From positions 1 to 40,894 of the forward strand of contig JAEEXZ010000014.1 of the NCBI GenBank assembly GCA_016288055.1: a stretch of 40,894 bases of DNA, written 5' to 3'. Positions 7,862 through 15,891 of this stretch are shown in pieces. Source of the DNA: Bacteroidales bacterium. GTDB lineage: Bacteria; Bacteroidota; Bacteroidia; Bacteroidales; UBA932. Each line of letters begins with the position of its first letter. The stretch's first letter is position 1. Made by a program: the position numbers and the translations under genes. A model generated the notes under the pieces. The model made no database searches. It was not told the DNA's origin and saw only the letters and a program-made list of their open reading frames with translations.

Positions 7862-10467
7862 CGCATGGATGTTGTCCCGGACTTGCCTCCCGAGCCGCCG
7901 CTGCTGCCGAGGCCTCCGCCGCTGACCCTGGACGAAAGCGTCCTGGCAGCACCCAGCCGGGGATAGAACGGCCACGAAATGCCGAACCGCAGGGCGGGAG
8001 TGGAGCAGATATAATGATGGGCGGTGAAGAAGTCGTGCGACTGGGCGGGCCAGCCGCGTCCGGCGTTCTCATATCTGAGGAATATGCAACAAGTCTTCCA
8101 CTGAGCGTTGATGAACACGTCCGTGACGGGGACGTTTCCGTAGGTCTCTTCATCCTGCAGGGTGAACACGCCGGCCACCGGGTTGAAGGAAGGGATCTTC
8201 CACTTGGTGGTATAGCGGGTGTTGATACCCAGCTGCAGCTGCAGGGTTTTTTCGTTCACGATGTTGAACTGCAGGTAGTAGCGCAGGTTCAGTGCCAGGG
8301 TGGGGAGAGGCAGGACTTCCTGGGCCGACGAGGCCTGGAACAGAACCGCATTCTCCAGATGGAGCGGGCCCAGCGCAAAGTGGTGGGAGAGGTCTGCCGA
8401 CAGAATGCTGAGTGCTTCCGCATGCTGCCGGACGACGCCCTTGGCGTCGTAGTAGTTGTAACCGGCCACGAGTGCATAGCCGGCGTGAGCTTTCAGGTTC
8501 CAGTAGGGGATGTCCAGGCTGCCGGAAACCTTGGTGACGGACGTCTTGCCGAAGTCGTTTTCCCAGCGGAAGTGGTTGGAGAAAAAGTGCTGGGCGTAGA
8601 AATCCGGTTCCTTGAGGGACGTCTCAAAGTGCGCGCCTATGCTGAGGGGGCTCTTTCGGGCGCGGCGGAAGGGGAACAGGCTAATCTGTGCGTTGGCCTT
8701 CACGAAGAAGTCTCCCGCTTCGTACCCGGCAAAATTCAGCAGGCCGGTGGCGTCCCAGTTGAAGTACTGGCTCAGTTTTCCTTCCGCGCCGGCATAGGCG
8801 TAGAAACTGGTCCAGTGGTGGTTGGAGGCCTGGTAAAGGACCTCGTTCGGGCTTTGCAGGTAGAAGGACTGGATACGGTTGCCCACGCCGCCTTCGATCT
8901 TGGAAACGATGGCGTTTTCCTTCCAGGGCTGCAGCCGCAGGTAGATCCGGTTTTCCAGACGGGAGGTGCGCAGGCTGTCCGCGCTCTTGGCCGGATTGAT
9001 GTAGAATACGTCGTCGTAGAAGCTGGAAAGCTGGGAGGACGTGTTATCGACGTATTTCTTGCTGTAGGTGGTATATTCTGTGGAGGTGCCGATAAAGCCG
9101 GTGGTGATGTCCTTGTTGAGGGTGTCGGAGGGCACCCAGGCGGTATCCTTGCGGTGTTTCAGGCGCTCCAGGAAGTCGAAGGGGATGCGGTAGCTCTGGT
9201 CATAGAAGAGGGTCATCTTCCGGTAGCGGTTGGTGGCCGCGGCGAGGTTGACGTTGATCTCACGTGCGTCCACGACGGTATCCCGCACCCACATGTTGTC
9301 CTGTACGCCGCCGCTTTCCTGGCGGGAAAGGCGGTTGTAGATAAAGCCGCCGTGGGCCAGGTATTTTTTGCCCACATAGTTGCCGGCGACGAAGTAGGTG
9401 TTGTTCTTGGTTTCCTCGTTCTGGAGGGTGCCGGCGCCGCCGTAGCGCTTCATTTCCAGGGCGATGTTAAGCTCCGGAAGGATGTTCTGGGTGGTGAAGA
9501 TGCGGAAATTGTCGGCCGACAGGGAACTGTTCATGAACAGGTTGCCGCTGTACTCCATCTCCGTGTAGGGCGTCTTGGTGTTGAACTGGGGCAGGTTTTC
9601 GGCGCTGTAGGTCCAGCTTTCCAGGGGCGCATAGTAGCTGGTGGAGTTCTCGGTGTTGCGCTGGAAGAAGTTGTACTCCTGCACGGCGCTGCCGGGCATG
9701 CCCAGCCAGGAGGCTCCCACGTCCTTGCGCATGAACGGATAGTCGTAGAAGTGGTAGTTGGAGGTGGTGTCCCACTCAAAGGTCTCTATCTTGTTGTTGA
9801 GGCGGTTGTGGCGCCAGGTTACCATGCGCTTGTAATAGAGGGAGTCCGGCAGGAAGGCCGTTTCCAGGATACGGGGGGTATTCTGGCGGATGCTGTCCTT
9901 GATGTGCTGCAGGCTGTCTTTGCGGCGGAGGATGGAATCCTGCCGATGGAGCATCTCGGGAAGGGTGACGTGCTCGTAGGTCCAGCGCTTCTGTTCGGCC
10001 TTGGACATGGCGGCGAACTTGCGCTCCCAGGCGGCCTTGGCCGCGGCGGTGGAGTCTGCCAGAAAGAGGGAGTCGATGACGGGCCAGATGAGGGTGTCGC
10101 CCTCCTGTTTCAGGGAATCCACCACTACGCGGTGCGTATAGCTGTCTTTAACGGCTACGTACCACTGATAGAGGAAGGGATTGCTCAGGCGCAGGCTGTC
10201 CGGGACCTTCATGGTGTCCCTGGCAAAGACTTTGGGCAGGGTGTCTTCCTGCGGACCGGAGAAGAAGTCGAAGTCCTCCTCCTCTTCCGACAGGGTGTCC
10301 TTCTGGCTGAGGAGGGTGGTGTCCGGCAGCGTCGTTTCCACGGTATCCCGTTGGGGAAACCAGGTGTGTAACCTTGCTGCACGGTTCACTTCCACGCCTA
10401 CAGTCTGCGCGGCCACTGCTCCCGCGACGGCCAGCGGGATCACTACTTCTGACCAAAACTTTGCCAT
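7858..10467 (-). CDS. Putative porin, Porin_10 family outer-membrane beta-barrel
   Basis: This is an 869-residue secreted protein starting MAKFWSEVVIPLAVAGAVAA. A low-complexity charged region follows (residues 40-90, with SEEEEDFDFF), then a helical segment rich in KDSL repeats (150-205), then a long series of amphipathic beta strands. This matches the Bacteroidetes 'putative porin' family (Porin_10) in order and size. It should form a barrel in the outer membrane; the permeating substrate is unknown. The barrel appears to end at LRFGISWPF (Phe at about 834). A 35-residue tail very rich in Ser and Gly follows, so the usual C-terminal aromatic residue is not at the end of the chain. It is followed directly by the coupled lytic transglycosylase, suggesting an envelope role. 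Confidence 0.82.
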   Translation of the reverse strand: MAKFWSEVVIPLAVAGAVAAQTVGVEVNRAARLHTWFPQRDTVETTLPDTTLLSQKDTLSEEEEDFDFFSGPQEDTLPKVFARDTMKVPDSLRLSNPFLYQWYVAVKDSYTHRVVVDSLKQEGDTLIWPVIDSLFLADSTAAAKAAWERKFAAMSKAEQKRWTYEHVTLPEMLHRQDSILRRKDSLQHIKDSIRQNTPRILETAFLPDSLYYKRMVTWRHNRLNNKIETFEWDTTSNYHFYDYPFMRKDVGASWLGMPGSAVQEYNFFQRNTENSTSYYAPLESWTYSAENLPQFNTKTPYTEMEYSGNLFMNSSLSADNFRIFTTQNILPELNIALEMKRYGGAGTLQNEETKNNTYFVAGNYVGKKYLAHGGFIYNRLSRQESGGVQDNMWVRDTVVDAREINVNLAAATNRYRKMTLFYDQSYRIPFDFLERLKHRKDTAWVPSDTLNKDITTGFIGTSTEYTTYSKKYVDNTSSQLSSFYDDVFYINPAKSADSLRTSRLENRIYLRLQPWKENAIVSKIEGGVGNRIQSFYLQSPNEVLYQASNHHWTSFYAYAGAEGKLSQYFNWDATGLLNFAGYEAGDFFVKANAQISLFPFRRARKSPLSIGAHFETSLKEPDFYAQHFFSNHFRWENDFGKTSVTKVSGSLDIPYWNLKAHAGYALVAGYNYYDAKGVVRQHAEALSILSADLSHHFALGPLHLENAVLFQASSAQEVLPLPTLALNLRYYLQFNIVNEKTLQLQLGINTRYTTKWKIPSFNPVAGVFTLQDEETYGNVPVTDVFINAQWKTCCIFLRYENAGRGWPAQSHDFFTAHHYICSTPALRFGISWPFYPRLGAARTLSSRVSGGGLGSSGGSGGKSGTTSMR

Positions 10468-10500
10468 ATCATTACAAAGGTAAGAATAATTCCCGTGAAA

Positions 10501-10531
10501 AGAAAAAACCGTCCGGCGGATACCGGACGGT
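10501..10531 (-). terminator. Rho-independent terminator of efp
   Basis: Perfect 9-bp arms (ACCGTCCGG at 10508-10516 and CCGGACGGT at 10523-10531) flank a 6-base loop. On the minus strand they are followed by TTTTTTC. It lies 24 bases after the efp stop and before the start of the porin gene. Confidence 0.9.
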
Positions 10532-10554
10532 GTACTGAAGTCTTAGTCTTGGAC

Positions 10555-11124
10555 TTACTTCACGCGCTGGCCGTAGGAACGGTCGGTGGTGTTCACGGTG
10601 ATGATTTCGCCGGTTTCGATGAACAGCGGAACCATAATCTTGGCGCCGGTCTCCAGGGTAACCTCCTTCAGAGCGCTGGTGGAAGCGGTGTTGCCCTTCA
10701 CGGCAGGCTCGGAGTAGGTGACCTCCAGGGTGACATAGGTGGGGAGCTCGCAGGTGAGGCAGCGCTCCTCGGGCTCGGTCATGAACATCATTTCCACGTG
10801 CTGGCCTTCCTTCATGAGGTCGGCGTTTTCCACAACATCGTGGGGGAGAGTGATCTGTTCGTAGGTTTCCTCGTGCATGAAGTTGAAGGCCTCCCCGTCA
10901 TCGTAGAGGAACTGGTAGGGACGGCGCTCTACGCTGATGGTTTCGAGCTTGACGCCGGCGGTGAAGGTGTTCTCCAGGATGCGGCCGTTTTCCAGGTTGC
11001 GGAGTTTGGTCTTGACAAAGGCCGGGCCCTTGCCGGGTTTCACGTGCTGGAAGTACACAACGGCGCAGGGTTTGCCGTTGAACATAAGGTACATTCCATT
11101 CTTCAGATCAGCAGTTGTTGCCAT
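10555..11124 (-). CDS. efp: Translation elongation factor P
   Basis: This is a 189-residue protein of canonical EF-P length with all three beta-barrel domains. The tip loop FQHVKPGKGPAFVKTKLRN places the functional lysine at residue 32 (Lys34 in E. coli numbering). The C-terminal OB domain ends in the family motif GEIITVNTTDRSYGQRV. It binds the ribosome between the P and E sites and relieves stalling at consecutive prolines. No lysine-modifying enzyme gene is in view. It has its own promoter (11165-11196) and terminator (10501-10531), so it is transcribed alone. Confidence 0.97.
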   Translation of the reverse strand: MATTADLKNGMYLMFNGKPCAVVYFQHVKPGKGPAFVKTKLRNLENGRILENTFTAGVKLETISVERRPYQFLYDDGEAFNFMHEETYEQITLPHDVVENADLMKEGQHVEMMFMTEPEERCLTCELPTYVTLEVTYSEPAVKGNTASTSALKEVTLETGAKIMVPLFIETGEIITVNTTDRSYGQRVK

Positions 11125-11164
11125 AAAATCTATTAATTGTTATAAGTTAATCCCAAAAATCCCG

Positions 11165-11196
11165 CAAAATTAAGCATTTGTCCCTTTTTCTGCAAA
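11165..11196 (-). promoter_or_regulatory. Promoter of efp (Bacteroidetes -33/-7 type)
   Basis: The minus strand reads TTTG (11193-11196), 20 bases, then TAATTTTG (11165-11172), fitting TTTG-N19/20-TAnnTTTG. It lies about 40 bases before the efp start. Confidence 0.75.
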
Positions 11197-11279
11197 TTTT
11201 CTTTCATTCCGGCCCCTTTTGCCCTCCAGGGAAATAACGTCCTCAGGTGCTACCAGACAAACGTACCTCTCTTAATAGC

Positions 11280-11738
11280 TTAATAGGCGGTTTGGCGGGA
11301 AATGTTCAGTTGCTGGATTTTGTAGGTGTCTCCGGCGCTGGCGGTGGCGTAGATGGTAACCTGAAAGAGTTCGCCGCCGGCGTTGAGAAGGCCGATGAGA
11401 TATTTTTTGTTGGCCTCGGAGGCTTTGTGGGTAACCTGGAAGGAACGCGGGGTGTTGGCCTCGAAGAAGGAACGGAGAATCTCCTGGGCCTGCTTGCGGG
11501 AGCAGTTGCGGGAAGAGGAAATGACAGTCACTTCCAGATTGTCCGCGAACCAGCTGGCGAGCGAAGCGGAATCTCCCTGCGTGAGGTACTTGGTGATGGA
11601 GGAGAAAACAGAAAACTCGCCACCCGGCGTCTGCGGGATGGCGTTTGTGCTGACGTTCTGCAACTTGGCCTGGCCGGCGGCGGAAAGGCCGATGCAGAGC
11701 GCTGCGGCCACAAAAGCGGTATGTAACAGTAATCTCAT
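11280..11738 (-). CDS. DUF4783 family secreted protein
   Basis: This is a 152-residue protein starting MRLLLHTAFVAAALCIGLSA, a clear signal peptide with cleavage expected near AAGQA. The mature part resembles the NTF2/SnoaL-like DUF4783 family of Bacteroidetes: SITKYLTQGDSASLASWFAD, LEVTVISSSRNCSRKQAQEI, LRSFFEANTPRSFQVTHKA and a closing YKIQQLNISR. Function is unknown; these are small periplasmic proteins. An in-frame ATG 27 codons upstream was rejected because it would bury the signal peptide and overlap the divergent rlmH promoter. The gene is divergent from rlmH. Confidence 0.8.
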   Translation of the reverse strand: MRLLLHTAFVAAALCIGLSAAGQAKLQNVSTNAIPQTPGGEFSVFSSITKYLTQGDSASLASWFADNLEVTVISSSRNCSRKQAQEILRSFFEANTPRSFQVTHKASEANKKYLIGLLNAGGELFQVTIYATASAGDTYKIQQLNISRQTAY

Positions 11739-11750
11739 TCCGGCGCATTT

Positions 11751-11782
11751 CTTGCAAATTCCGAGCCGAATCGTTACATTTG
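11751..11782 (+). promoter_or_regulatory. Promoter of rlmH-kinase operon
   Basis: TACATTTG (11775-11782) matches the -7 consensus. CTTG at 11751-11754, 20 bases upstream, is one base off the -33 TTTG. The rlmH start follows 8 bases after the box, giving a very short leader. Confidence 0.6.
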
Positions 11783-11790
11783 TCGAATAC

Positions 11791-12264
11791 ATGACGATAC
11801 AGTTGCTGACAGTCGGCAAAACCGACGTGAAATGGGTGAAAGAGGGCCTGGACTTATATACGTCCCGGCTCAGGCACTATGTCACTTTTTCCGTCGTGGA
11901 GATTCCCGAACTCAAGAAGGTATCGGCCCTTACCCGGCAGCAGATCAAGGAGAAGGAAGGGGAACTCATCCTCCGGCAGACCGGTCCCTCCGACATGCTC
12001 ATCCTCCTGGACGAACATGGCCGTGAGTGCCGTTCCCTGGAATTCGCCGAGTTCCTGGAGAAGCAGATGGCCAGCGGCGCCAAGAACCTTATCTTCACCA
12101 TAGGCGGCGCCTATGGCTTCAGCGAAGCGGTTTACCAGCGGGCCAACTGGAAAATCTCCCTTTCCAAGATGACGTTCTCGCACCAGATGGTGCGGGCCAT
12201 TTTCGCCGAGCAGCTTTACCGCGCCTTCACCATCCTCAAGGGAGAACCCTACCACCATGAATAA
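11791..12264 (+). CDS. rlmH: 23S rRNA (pseudouridine1915-N3)-methyltransferase RlmH
   Basis: This is a 157-residue SPOUT-class methyltransferase of canonical length, starting MTIQLLTVGKTDVKWVKEGL. The family motifs are present: LLDEHGRECRSLEFAEFL, then the SAM-knot IFTIGGAYGFSEAVYQRA, then KISLSKMTFSHQMVRAIFAE and the invariant end LYRAFTILKGEPYHHE. It methylates pseudouridine 1915 in helix 69 of 23S rRNA on assembled ribosomes. The 3' end overlaps the kinase gene by 8 bases, so the kinase is probably translated by coupling from rlmH. Confidence 0.97.
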   Translation: MTIQLLTVGKTDVKWVKEGLDLYTSRLRHYVTFSVVEIPELKKVSALTRQQIKEKEGELILRQTGPSDMLILLDEHGRECRSLEFAEFLEKQMASGAKNLIFTIGGAYGFSEAVYQRANWKISLSKMTFSHQMVRAIFAEQLYRAFTILKGEPYHHE

Positions 12265-15200
12265 ACGGATGGAAATACGCCGATGGATGTCGGTGGTGAT
12301 GTTCGCCGCCGCGCTCGTGACGATGATTCTTTCGCTCACGCTGGGAAACCGCAGCAGTGACCTGGAAAGCGCCGCGCAGGACATGGGCGTGAAGATGGAG
12401 AAACGCATGGCCCTGCTGGACAAGTATGTCTCCCAGGCGCTCCACTCCAATCCGAATACCTGGATGGACCTCAAAGGCCTGCCGGAAGACATGGTGGTTT
12501 ACCGGTATGTGGATGACTCCCTTCAGAGCTGGGCTCACCAGTTTCCCCTCCGCAACGACGACATCCGTCCCGTCACGCTGGTCCAGCGCCTGGGAGACGC
12601 CCGCGACAATCTTTCGTCTCCCTTGAGCGACGTCACCGAAAAGCTCATCTATGCCAACCATGGCCCCAAGTGGTATCTGGAAAAAGCCGTCCAGGGGGAT
12701 GGCTGCAAGGTCATCGCCGGCCTGGAAGTGGTGAATGAACTGCAGGCCGGGTCCCTCAACGGCATCAACCGCCACTTCCGCCAGGATGCCCGCTATACCA
12801 TCCGCCCCATTTCCGCCAGTGTCGGCGTTCCGGTACTGGTGGGCGGCGAGCCGCTGATGAAGCTCTCGGCCGAAACCATGTCCGAGCCCTATCAGCAGCA
12901 CTCGGCCCTCACGTGGCTGGCCGTCGCCTTCCTGCTGGGCGCCTCGTTGCTTTTCTTGTCGGCCCGTCCTTCGCTCGTTTCCCTGGCGGCCATCCTGTGC
13001 GTGCAGATGACGCTGCTGTGCTGGCTGTACTACTACGGGCGCAATCTCTCGCAGGTGTCGCAGCTCTTTACGCCGCTCCTGTATGCCGACGGCCATTTCC
13101 TCTACTCGCTGGGCGCGGTGGTGCTTGTGAATCTGGCCCTCACGCTCTTCGTCCTGGACCTCTACCTGGTCCGGTGGACGCTTCTCAAGGCGCTGCGGCG
13201 TGGAAACAGCCTGTGGACACAGGGGGCGCTGGCCCTTTTCGGCCTCGTCCTGGTGGGGTGCATCTGTGCCTATATCCACATCACTTTCAAGAGTATCCAG
13301 TACAATTCCAACATCACGCTGGAACTGTATAAGGTGGGGTTGCTTTCCCGCCATACCGCGCTGGTTTACATCAGCTTCCTGGGCCTGACGCTGACTGTGC
13401 CGCTGCTGCTGCAGATGAGTTCGCCGCTTGTGCGCTCGCTCGTCGGCATCCGCTATGACGTCTTTTCTGTTCGCGGGCGCATCCTGTATGCGGTGGCCGT
13501 GGGCGTTTACTTCGTCATGGCTTCCTCCACGATGGGTTTCCGCAAGGAGCAGCAGCGTGTGGATGTCTGGGCCAACCGCCTGGCCATGGACCGGGACATC
13601 GGCCTGGAAATCCAGCTCCGCTCCGTGGAGACGTCCATTGCGGCCGACGGAGTGATTGGCGCGCTGTCCATCCTCGACGACGGGCAGGATATTCTTCGCA
13701 GCCGCCTGGTGAGCACTTACATGGCGCGCATCTCGCAGGACTACGACATCATGGTGGTCCAGCCCCGGCTGGATGCCGGCGCCAGCGCCCTGTTCCAGGA
13801 ACGCATCCGCAGCGGAAAACAGCTGGGAGACAATTCCCACTTCTTCTATAGCGCCATCGGCAGTGGCCGTGTCTCGTACACCGGCCTGTTTACCTATTAT
13901 GTAAAGGGATACGGCTCCAGCACCATTTTGGTTACGGTGGAGTCCAAGCACAACCGTGAGGACCGCGGCTATCTGAGCCTGCTGGGCATCGCAGATCCTG
14001 GCCGGGTTTCTCTCCCTCCCGTGTATTCCTGGGCCAAGTATGCCGAGGAACGTCTGGTCCAGTACAAGGGCGCCTTTGCCTATCCCACCGTTCTGGAAGG
14101 ACCGCTTCGCCGCGACAGCGGCCATGTGGAGGCCAACGGCTGGACGCACTTCGTACTCAATGTGTCTGACGAGGAGGTGGTGGTCATCTCCCGTCCCTCC
14201 ACCGAAAAGCTGTACTATGTGGTGGAGGCTTTCCTCTTCGCCATCCTCGCCTTCCTGTTGATATCGGCCCTTACGTGGCGGCTCAAGCAGAAGCGCTCGG
14301 GCGGAAGACGTTACTACCAGGCGCGCATCTCCATGGTGGTCTATATCTCACTCATCATGACGCTTATCGCGATGGCGGTGTTCAGCGTCTGGTTCGTGTA
14401 CAAGCGCAACAACGCCGACATGCAGAGCATCATGACTTCGCGCATCAACATGCTGCAATCCATGCTGCAGGAGACCATGCGTATGGTGGACAAGCCGGCC
14501 GAAGCCTCTTCTCCGGCGGTGCTGCACTCCGTGGAGACCGTGGGCAACAACCTCAAATGCGACATCACCCTTTTCGACGTGAGCGGCCGTGTCATCATGA
14601 GCACCACGCCGGAAGTTTACGACCGTATGATCCTGGGCCACCGCCTGAACGATGCCGCCTACAAGCATATCACCTATGGTCACGAACGGTTCTATGTAAA
14701 CCAGGAGAGGACGGGCCGAAGAAGGTATTACGCCTTGTATGCGCCTGTGATGAACAGCACCGGCCGCATGGTGGCCATCGCCTCCTCTCCGTTCACGGAC
14801 CTCACCCACGACCTGCAGACAGAAGCCATCCTGCACGTGACCACCGTCATCGTCATTTTCCTCCTGCTCCTGCTGATTGCCCGCTTCGTGACTTTTGAGA
14901 TGGTTAGCCGGATGTTTGCTCCTATCGTGCAGTTGCGCCGCAAGATGACCGTTTCGGATGTGGATCATCTGGAACCGCTGGAATATAACCAGGATGACGA
15001 AATCACTCCGCTGGTGCAGGCCTACAACCGCATGGTGCATGACCTGGGCGAGAGTTCCCGCCGGCTGGCGCAGGTGGAACGCGACAAGGCCTGGACCGAT
15101 ATGGCCCGCCGTGTGGCCCACGACCTCAAGAACCCGCTTACGCCCATCAAACTGCAGCTGCAGATGCTCATGCGCATGAAATCGTCCGGCAACCCGGCCT

Positions 15201-15754
15201 GGGAGGAACGCTTCGACGAAGTGGCGGCCACTGTCCTGTATCATGTGGATTTGCTGGCCGATTCTGCAGACCAGTTCTCCACCTTCGCTAAAATGTACGA
15301 CCAGAGTCCCGAGCGCCTGAACCTGGATACGCTGGTGAAGCAGGAGGTAGAGCTCTTCGATTCCCGCGACGACCTCCGGTTGGATTATTTCGGCCTGGCC
15401 GATGCCTGGGTAAGCGCCCCTCGCCCGCAGCTCACCCGCGTGGTGGTGAACCTCATCACGAACGCCATCCAGGCCGTGGATGAAGTCCAGGGCGAAAAGC
15501 GTCTGGTGGTCTCCGTACGAAACTCCGTGGAAGACGGCTTTTATGACATTGTAGTTGAGGATAACGGACCGGGCGTATCTGAAGACAACCAGAGCCATAT
15601 CTTTACGCCTGACTTTACCACTAAAACCAGCGGCAGCGGCCTGGGCCTTGCCATCTGCAAGCGCATCGTCGAGCACTGCGGCGGCACCATCTCCTACAGC
15701 CGGTCCTTCACTCTCGGCGGCGCCTGCTTCACCGTGAAGTATCCTAAATATTAG
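12257..15754 (+). CDS. Very large multi-span sensor histidine kinase, NtrY-like catalytic core
   Basis: This protein has 1165 residues. A first membrane span near residues 11-30 is followed by an extracytoplasmic segment to about 215. A cluster of about six spans (216-430), a second long extracytoplasmic region (430-655), two spans (655-675, 690-715), another sensor segment and a last span (858-882) follow. A HAMP-like linker comes next, then a complete kinase core: H-box RRVAHDLKNPLTPIKLQLQ with His955, N-box NLITNAIQAV (about 1066-1073), G1 VEDNGPGV (1100-1107), F/G2 FTTKTSGSGLGLAI. The H-box is of the NtrY type. The family of the cytoplasmic part is clear; the signal is unknown. No response regulator lies nearby, so its partner is elsewhere. 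It overlaps rlmH at the 5' end and a small minus-strand gene by 4 bases at the 3' end. Confidence 0.9.
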   Translation: MNKRMEIRRWMSVVMFAAALVTMILSLTLGNRSSDLESAAQDMGVKMEKRMALLDKYVSQALHSNPNTWMDLKGLPEDMVVYRYVDDSLQSWAHQFPLRNDDIRPVTLVQRLGDARDNLSSPLSDVTEKLIYANHGPKWYLEKAVQGDGCKVIAGLEVVNELQAGSLNGINRHFRQDARYTIRPISASVGVPVLVGGEPLMKLSAETMSEPYQQHSALTWLAVAFLLGASLLFLSARPSLVSLAAILCVQMTLLCWLYYYGRNLSQVSQLFTPLLYADGHFLYSLGAVVLVNLALTLFVLDLYLVRWTLLKALRRGNSLWTQGALALFGLVLVGCICAYIHITFKSIQYNSNITLELYKVGLLSRHTALVYISFLGLTLTVPLLLQMSSPLVRSLVGIRYDVFSVRGRILYAVAVGVYFVMASSTMGFRKEQQRVDVWANRLAMDRDIGLEIQLRSVETSIAADGVIGALSILDDGQDILRSRLVSTYMARISQDYDIMVVQPRLDAGASALFQERIRSGKQLGDNSHFFYSAIGSGRVSYTGLFTYYVKGYGSSTILVTVESKHNREDRGYLSLLGIADPGRVSLPPVYSWAKYAEERLVQYKGAFAYPTVLEGPLRRDSGHVEANGWTHFVLNVSDEEVVVISRPSTEKLYYVVEAFLFAILAFLLISALTWRLKQKRSGGRRYYQARISMVVYISLIMTLIAMAVFSVWFVYKRNNADMQSIMTSRINMLQSMLQETMRMVDKPAEASSPAVLHSVETVGNNLKCDITLFDVSGRVIMSTTPEVYDRMILGHRLNDAAYKHITYGHERFYVNQERTGRRRYYALYAPVMNSTGRMVAIASSPFTDLTHDLQTEAILHVTTVIVIFLLLLLIARFVTFEMVSRMFAPIVQLRRKMTVSDVDHLEPLEYNQDDEITPLVQAYNRMVHDLGESSRRLAQVERDKAWTDMARRVAHDLKNPLTPIKLQLQMLMRMKSSGNPAWEERFDEVAATVLYHVDLLADSADQFSTFAKMYDQSPERLNLDTLVKQEVELFDSRDDLRLDYFGLADAWVSAPRPQLTRVVVNLITNAIQAVDEVQGEKRLVVSVRNSVEDGFYDIVVEDNGPGVSEDNQSHIFTPDFTTKTSGSGLGLAICKRIVEHCGGTISYSRSFTLGGACFTVKYPKY

Positions 15755-15891
15755 TCCACTTCGAGTTCCCGGTCGAGGATGCTGGGATTGCCGAAGAGGG
15801 AATCACCGGAGGCGCAGATGACGGCACCGGTTTCCTGTGCAAGCTGGACGGTGAGGGTATCGGGGGTGATATATTCTGCTTTCATGTTCAT
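15751..15891 (-). CDS. 46-residue small protein coupled to the fimbrillin-like gene
   Basis: The frame begins MNMKAEYITPDTLTVQLA and ends SILDRELEVD. It has no signal peptide or membrane span. The upstream gene's stop and this start share one base (TAATG at 15889-15893), which strongly suggests translational coupling. A second ATG two codons later is also possible. The pattern 'M-K-x-x-Y-I-x-P-x-x-x-x-V-x-L' is that of the very short proteins that often follow fimbrillin or surface-lipoprotein genes in Bacteroidales; no function is known. The last codons overlap the kinase stop by 4 bases from the other strand. Confidence 0.6.
   Translation of the reverse strand: MNMKAEYITPDTLTVQLAQETGAVICASGDSLFGNPSILDRELEVD

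Noticed and set aside
7840..10371. 843-codon open frame antisense to the Porin_10 gene
   Set aside because: Repetitive Val/Gly/Glu-rich translation with no recognisable domain; the minus strand has a signal peptide and family match.
12236..14149. 637-codon open frame antisense to the histidine kinase
   Set aside because: Translation rich in Gln/His/Arg without domains; the kinase frame is continuous with clear membrane spans.
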